DNA from: Spirochaetales bacterium
Lineage (GTDB): Bacteria; Spirochaetota; Spirochaetia; SZUA-6; DRHE01
NCBI GenBank assembly: GCA_016930895.1
Contig: JAFGFV010000166.1
Span: forward strand, 1-9,216
Reading direction: 5' to 3'
DNA: 9,216 nt
Positions 6,079 through 9,216 of the stretch are shown piece by piece. The position numbers and the translations under genes were made by a program. Position 1 is the stretch's first letter. Each line of letters opens with the position of its first letter. The notes beneath the pieces are model-generated. The model saw nothing but the letters and a program-made list of their open reading frames with translations. It did no database searches and was not told the DNA's origin.

Positions 6079-8093
6079 CAGGCCCCCAGGCCGAGCTCGT
6101 CGAACAGCCTTTTGTAGGTTTCGAAGTATTCGGAGTGGGCAAACTCCCGGATCTTGTCCTCCGGGAGAGCTTCCAGCAACTGGTCGAGATAGGAAAGCAC
6201 CGAGGTCACGTCCTTCTTTAGCTCCGGCGACATCGACCCGACCGTACCGGACGGCTCAACGGACTGCCGACCGGAAGACAGGTCGCCCGGTTCTTCCCCT
6301 TCGCCGGGAAGCTCGAGCGGCTCCAGGGTCTCTTGTTCGTCTGCTCCCAGCTCCTCGAGATCGGACTCCTCGAGATCGGGCTCCTCGGGCGAGGATTCCT
6401 CCAGCGAGGATTCCTCCAGTGAGAGCTCCTCCAGTGAGGATTCCTCGAGCGAGAGCTCCTCCAGTGGAAATTCCTCCAGGGGGGATTCCTCCGCCGAGAG
6501 CTCCTCCTCCGGCGCCTCCTCACCCACCTCGGCAAGCGGCTCGAGCTCCAGGATCTCTTCCTCTTCGCCACCGGGCTCGGGGGCCTGCGCTTCGGTTTCG
6601 GAAAGGCTGCTGAGCGCGCTGAGCTCCTCGCCGGCTTCCGCGGGACCCAGCTCTTCCAGGTCCACCGCCTCGAGGTCCTCCTCCCCCAGGTCGAACTCCT
6701 CGAGGGACTCGCCGAGCTCCGTACCTTCCCCTTCGGCGGGGATCTCGAGCTCTTCGAGCTCGAGTTCCTCCATTTCCGCTCCCCCCTCAGCAGTGTCCGC
6801 TTCCAGGGTGAGACCCTCGCCCTCCGGCTCCTCCTCGACGGCTTCGAGGAGGATTTCCTCTTCGTCCCCGGGCGCCTCCCCGAGGTCTTCAAGGATCAGC
6901 TCTTCGGGTTCCTCGACCTCTTCCAGGGGGGTTTCTCCCAACGGCGTCTCTTCCAACGGGGTCTCTTCCAGGGAAACCTCTTCCTCTTCTGCGGTGAGCT
7001 CCTCGAGATCCAGGTCCAGCGGCTCCTCGGCTTCGCCCGCCTCCTCGAGAAGCGGTTCGACTTCCTGAGCAAGCTGAGGCTCTTGTTCGCCGCCCATCGG
7101 GATATCGATTTCCGCCGGGGCCCCGGCGGGTTCCTCTTCGTCCAAGTCCAGGGAGCCCAGCTCGAGGATCTGGTCCTCGTCCCCGGGCGAGGGTTCCGCC
7201 TCGAGGTCCAGAACCTCTGCCCCTTCCTCTAAGGCCGGCAGCTCGTCTTCGGGCTCCTCGACGACCGGTTCGGCAGTCTCTTCGGTGATGTCGGCGGTGT
7301 TGAGGATGTTGTCCAACTCGTCGCCGGTCAGGGCGATCGTCTCGTCCTCGTCCTGGTTGAAGAAGCCCGGAGGTCCTTCGGGCATGGGCTGGACTTCCAC
7401 CTGGCCCGTGGCGCCGACGCGTCCCATCGAGGTCAGCTCGCGCTTGAGGGTTTGGATTTCGCTCTTGATCTGCTTGAGGTCCGCTTCGATCTGTTCCAGG
7501 ATGTCGGCCGACGCCGTGGAAGCAGCCGCGGCCGTCGCCCCGACGCCCATGCTGGTCATGCCGGCGAAGTGTTCCTCCACCACGGCGTCCTCGGAGAGCG
7601 GAAGATCGATCTCCTGGTCGCCGGCCAGATCCTCCATGGATTCCGCAAAGCTCTCCCCGCCCGATTCCTCGCCGCCCGTGTCCTCGAGGTCCAGGTCCTG
7701 AAGATCGACGTCCAGATCGTCCATGGAAAGCTCGACGTCCTCCCCGCCGGGTTCCTCGGTGCGTCCCAGCGCTTCGAGGTCCGCTTCGAGTCCCTCGAAC
7801 TCCCCGGCCTCCATGGGCTCATCCTCGAGTTCCCCCAGGAGCTCCTCCTCCTCGGCGGTCAGGGCGGTGTCCACCCCTGTGTCCAGATCGGACAGTCCGA
7901 ACGCGTCCGCTCCCTCCTCCTGTGCCTCCAGGTCTTCGGGCTTGACCTTGACCCAGACCCCGTACTGCTCCAAGGAGCTGTCCTGCGCGTCCATGTCCTG
8001 GAACTCGGCGCTGCTCAAGACGTCGTCCAGTTCGCTGGAGGAGAGAGTGGTGTCCCCGTCGTCGAGAAGGTGATCTCCCTCTTTGATTGCCAT
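6078..8093 (-). CDS. Very acidic, repeat-rich scaffold-like protein with coiled coil and small C-terminal domain
   Basis: I do not recognise a named family for this 671-residue first gene of the operon. By hand count about 171 Glu and 58 Asp make up a third of the protein, against about 15 Lys plus Arg. The N-terminus has LSSSELDDVLSSAEF (17-31) and YGVWVKVKPEDL (44-55). An Ala/Thr-rich hinge (183-196) precedes a coiled coil (about 195-222, ILEQIEADLKQIKSEIQ). A second copy of the first motif follows, LTGDELDNILNTADI (255-269). Residues 270-608 are low-complexity Glu/Leu/Pro with two pentapeptide tracts (375-394, 539-583). The last 50 residues (621-671) look folded and helical: SPELKKDVTSVLSYLDQLLE, then LPEDKIREF and YFETYKRLFDELGL. 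There is no signal peptide or membrane segment, so it is probably cytoplasmic. The start is supported by AGGAG six bases upstream. A scaffold or linker role is inferred from architecture only. Confidence 0.85.
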   Translation of the reverse strand: MAIKEGDHLLDDGDTTLSSSELDDVLSSAEFQDMDAQDSSLEQYGVWVKVKPEDLEAQEEGADAFGLSDLDTGVDTALTAEEEELLGELEDEPMEAGEFEGLEADLEALGRTEEPGGEDVELSMDDLDVDLQDLDLEDTGGEESGGESFAESMEDLAGDQEIDLPLSEDAVVEEHFAGMTSMGVGATAAAASTASADILEQIEADLKQIKSEIQTLKRELTSMGRVGATGQVEVQPMPEGPPGFFNQDEDETIALTGDELDNILNTADITEETAEPVVEEPEDELPALEEGAEVLDLEAEPSPGDEDQILELGSLDLDEEEPAGAPAEIDIPMGGEQEPQLAQEVEPLLEEAGEAEEPLDLDLEELTAEEEEVSLEETPLEETPLGETPLEEVEEPEELILEDLGEAPGDEEEILLEAVEEEPEGEGLTLEADTAEGGAEMEELELEELEIPAEGEGTELGESLEEFDLGEEDLEAVDLEELGPAEAGEELSALSSLSETEAQAPEPGGEEEEILELEPLAEVGEEAPEEELSAEESPLEEFPLEELSLEESSLEELSLEESSLEESSPEEPDLEESDLEELGADEQETLEPLELPGEGEEPGDLSSGRQSVEPSGTVGSMSPELKKDVTSVLSYLDQLLEALPEDKIREFAHSEYFETYKRLFDELGLGA
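6345..6479 (-). repeat. 15-bp in-frame tandem repeat, nine units (LEExx pentapeptides)
   Basis: Residues 539-583 of the acidic protein are nine consecutive pentapeptides of the form L-E-E-x-x: LEEFP, LEELS, LEESS, LEELS, LEESS, LEESS, PEEPD, LEESD and LEELG. In DNA this is 135 bases of imperfect 15-mers, read on the plus strand as CTCCTC/TTCCTC-based units with CAG or GAG variants between them. Units differ at third positions and at the last two codons, so they are related but not freshly duplicated. Confidence 0.85.
6912..6971 (-). repeat. 15-bp in-frame tandem repeat, four units (LEETP pentapeptides)
   Basis: Residues 375-394 of the acidic protein read LEETP, LEETP, LGETP, LEEVE. The three middle DNA units are close copies on the plus strand (GTCTCTTCCAACGGG, GTCTCTTCCAACGGC-like), which suggests more recent unit duplication than in the other tract. 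Confidence 0.75.
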
Positions 8094-8099
8094 CGCTAT

Positions 8100-8104
8100 C
8101 TCCT
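8100..8104 (-). promoter_or_regulatory. Ribosome binding site of the acidic-protein gene
   Basis: The minus strand reads AGGAG six bases before the ATG at 8091-8093. It fixes the start of the first operon gene. Confidence 0.75.
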
Positions 8105-8119
8105 GGGAACCCGTGGTCG

Positions 8120-8143
8120 TGTTTCCATATAATTATCGAAACA
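8120..8143. promoter_or_regulatory. Near-palindromic operator candidate over the proximal -10 box
   Basis: A 24-bp imperfect palindrome has outer arms TGTTTC (8120-8125) and GAAACA (8138-8143) and inner arms ATA (8127-8129) and TAT (8134-8136) around a four-base centre. Nine of its 12 base-pair positions are symmetrical. It covers the -10 box of the proximal promoter, the usual place for a dimeric repressor. I do not assign a regulator. Confidence 0.4.
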
Positions 8144-8160
8144 AAAGGATCCCCTGTTAA
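8132..8160 (-). promoter_or_regulatory. Candidate sigma70-like promoter (proximal) for the four-gene operon
   Basis: On the minus strand a -35-like TTAACA (plus 8155-8160) is followed after 17 bases by a -10-like GATAAT (plus 8132-8137). Each differs from the consensus at one position, and the spacing is ideal. A transcript would begin near 8125, about 30 bases before the start codon, with the AGGAG ribosome site inside the leader. The -10 lies within the near-symmetrical palindrome at 8120-8143. Confidence 0.5.
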
Positions 8161-8165
8161 TTGTA

Positions 8166-8193
8166 ATATTACGTTTATGTCTGCTTTTTTCAA
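8166..8193 (-). promoter_or_regulatory. Second candidate sigma70-like promoter (distal) for the four-gene operon
   Basis: The minus strand has TTGAAA (plus 8188-8193), a 16-base spacer and TAATAT (plus 8166-8171). The match is fair and the spacing acceptable. The -35 overlaps a small inverted repeat, TCTGCT/AGCAGA (8180-8185 and 8195-8200). The two promoters could both be used, or only one. Confidence 0.35.
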
Positions 8194-8272
8194 TAGCAGA
8201 ATAACTCCCCGGCGTCCGCAGACCCGGCCAGGGATTCAAGAAGCGCCGGGATTCCGCCGTTGATATAACCGA

Positions 8273-8716
8273 ATGAAGATCGCCCGGCTTGTGCTCTACC
8301 TTGCTCTTGGATTCATGGCGCGCTCCCTGTATCTGCTGTTCTTCGGGACCGGTGGACTCGTGGACTTTCGCAGTCTGGAGTCGCACAGGGAACAGCTGGA
8401 GGGGAACCTGGCAGAGCTGCGCCGGATCAACGCGGAGCTCATGGAGGAGCAGCGGGCCCTGGGCACCGACCCCGAGCGCGTGAGTCTCCAGGCCCGCGAG
8501 CTGGGGTATTACCGTCCCGGCGAGCAGGTCGTACGCCTCGAGGGGCACGGGCAACCCCGGCGCTCTTTCACCGTCGGCGCCCTCATCGGTCCGAGGGCAA
8601 AGCAGGAGCGCCAGGATTGGATCCCCAAGATGCTCGGTCTGATCGTTCCCCTGGTGCTGTTCGTCGTGGCTCTGGGCCGTGATGGGAGGCGGCATCGTGC
8701 ACCTGAGCATCGCTGA
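8273..8716 (+). CDS. Septum formation initiator family protein (FtsB/DivIC-like) with an extra C-terminal membrane segment
   Basis: The 147-residue protein has the FtsB/DivIC layout: a membrane segment (residues 4-24), a coiled coil (about 34-62, SHREQLEGNLAELRRINAEL) and the post-coil motif DPERVSLQARELGYYRPGE (66-84), which resembles the usual "ExxARxxLGyxxpgE" ending. FtsB/DivIC proteins sit in the cytoplasmic membrane with FtsL and FtsQ at the division site. A second strongly hydrophobic stretch, about residues 117-135 (IPKMLGLIVPLVLFVVALG), is not typical of FtsB and would put the C-terminus back in the cytoplasm. The ATG at 8273 has no clear Shine-Dalgarno before it, but no alternative in-frame start keeps the membrane segment. 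It overlaps the following Sua5/YrdC gene by 20 bp and diverges from the acidic-protein operon, 179 bases away. Confidence 0.8.
   Translation: MKIARLVLYLALGFMARSLYLLFFGTGGLVDFRSLESHREQLEGNLAELRRINAELMEEQRALGTDPERVSLQARELGYYRPGEQVVRLEGHGQPRRSFTVGALIGPRAKQERQDWIPKMLGLIVPLVLFVVALGRDGRRHRAPEHR
8685..8689 (+). promoter_or_regulatory. Ribosome binding site deciding the GTG start of the Sua5/YrdC gene
   Basis: GGAGG lies seven bases before GTG 8697-8699, inside the end of the preceding gene. An in-frame ATG at 8682 would fall before this site and has no good Shine-Dalgarno of its own, so GTG 8697 is preferred. Confidence 0.7.
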
Positions 8717-9216
8717 CCCGTCACTCCCCGGCACCCTGGGCTCCACCCTCGCTCGGGGCGGGGTGGTCATCATGCCCTGCGACACGATCTACGGGCTGAT
8801 CGGGATTGCACCCGACACGGAAGCCTCCCTGCGGCGCATCAAGGGTAGGGGGGAGAAGGCTTTCTTGCAGCTGATCCCTTCCGCCGACTGGCTGCCGGAC
8901 TTCACCGCGTCGCCCCTGCCCGATGCCCTGCGCCGGTACTGGCCCGGCGCCCTCACGGTGATTTTTCCCGGAAGACAGCCTGCCGGCGGGACGGTGGCCC
9001 TCCGGGTGCCCGACGATGGCCTGCTGCTGGAGCTGATGAAGAAGCTGGGTCGTCCGCTGTTCTCCACCAGCGTGAACCGCAGCGGCGAGCCCCCCCTGTG
9101 GCGTATCGCCGACATCCTCGAGCGTTTCGAATCCCTTGTGGATCTGGTGGTGGACGCCGGTGACCGCCCGGCCGGAGTTCCCTCCACCGTCCTCGACGTG
9201 AGCGTCCAGCCCTTCC
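8697..9216 (+). CDS. Sua5/YciO/YrdC family protein (probable L-threonylcarbamoyladenylate synthase), 3' end missing
   Basis: The first 173 residues are present; the family usually has about 200, so only a short tail is missing. The reaction inferred is making threonylcarbamoyl-AMP from threonine, bicarbonate and ATP, the first step of the t6A modification at position 37 of ANN-decoding tRNAs. Family motifs occur in order: GGVVIMPCDTIYGL (21-34, usually PTDT), IKGRGEKAF (48-56, with the K-x-R and downstream Lys that contact substrate; the usual KP is KA), WPGALTVIF (82-90), VALRVP (100-105), FSTSVNRSGEPP (122-133) and GVPSTVLDV (160-168). The start is GTG with GGAGG seven bases before; an ATG 15 bases upstream is the alternative. 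It overlaps the FtsB-like gene by 20 bp, so the two are probably co-transcribed. YciO-type relatives with different activity cannot be fully excluded. Confidence 0.88.
   Translation, partial: MHLSIADPSLPGTLGSTLARGGVVIMPCDTIYGLIGIAPDTEASLRRIKGRGEKAFLQLIPSADWLPDFTASPLPDALRRYWPGALTVIFPGRQPAGGTVALRVPDDGLLLELMKKLGRPLFSTSVNRSGEPPLWRIADILERFESLVDLVVDAGDRPAGVPSTVLDVSVQPF

Noticed and set aside
6218..6892. 224-residue Ser/Arg-rich minus-strand frame within the acidic-protein gene
   Set aside because: It is the out-of-frame reading of the Glu/Leu repeat DNA; its basic repeats mirror the acidic ones and it has no ribosome site of note.
7452..8132. 226-residue plus-strand frame opposite the start of the acidic-protein gene
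   Set aside because: It is antisense to the better supported gene, which has a promoter, AGGAG and coupled downstream genes. Its Leu/Val/Gln pattern is what antisense of acidic codons gives.
8264..8269. TATAAC just before the FtsB-like start, considered as a -10 box for a leaderless transcript
   Set aside because: It lies only three bases before the ATG, too close for a start at the A of ATG, and there is no -35-like sequence at the right distance.
8096..8785. 229-residue minus-strand frame across the FtsB-like gene
   Set aside because: It is antisense to a gene with a clear membrane segment, coiled coil and family motif, and spans the promoter region.

Overview
The window is roughly two-thirds GC by eye. 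Its short AT-rich stretches fall mainly in two intergenic regions from which genes diverge. The gene content points to a flagellated, probably spirochaete-like bacterium: two adjacent MAF_flag10/DUF115 proteins of the motility-associated factor type, a very acidic low-complexity protein, and a septum-formation initiator overlapping a Sua5/YrdC gene. This taxonomic guess is inferred from family content and has not been tested by a search.

Layout. At the left edge, a minus-strand gene runs off the window; it begins with a membrane anchor followed by what looks like an extracytoplasmic sensor region. Diverging from it is a Memo-family gene (AmmeMemoRadiSam protein B). Its end overlaps the end of a convergent four-gene operon on the minus strand that fills about 6.6 kb (8093 down to 1503). 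In transcription order the operon encodes: a 671-residue Glu/Asp-rich scaffold-like protein with pentapeptide repeats, a coiled coil and a small C-terminal domain; a 388-residue protein with a GAF-like domain and an apparently dead GGDEF-like domain; a diverged DUF115 protein; and a canonical DUF115 protein. The three junctions are TGATG, TGA-4 nt-ATG and TGAATG, so the four proteins are probably made together by coupled translation. Two sigma70-like promoter candidates and an almost symmetrical 24-bp palindrome lie just upstream of the first gene.

On the right, diverging from the operon, are a plus-strand FtsB/DivIC-like gene and, overlapping it by 20 bp, the start of a Sua5/YciO/YrdC gene that runs off the window. 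These look like housekeeping genes (division and tRNA t6A modification).

The candidate undescribed system is the four-gene operon. I infer that an acidic, mostly disordered scaffold and a degenerate signalling protein work with a canonical/degenerate pair of DUF115 proteins, possibly in flagellin or surface glycosylation. Only the DUF115 family link supports the motility part of that idea. No rRNA, tRNA, CRISPR, insertion sequence or convincing intrinsic terminator was seen.
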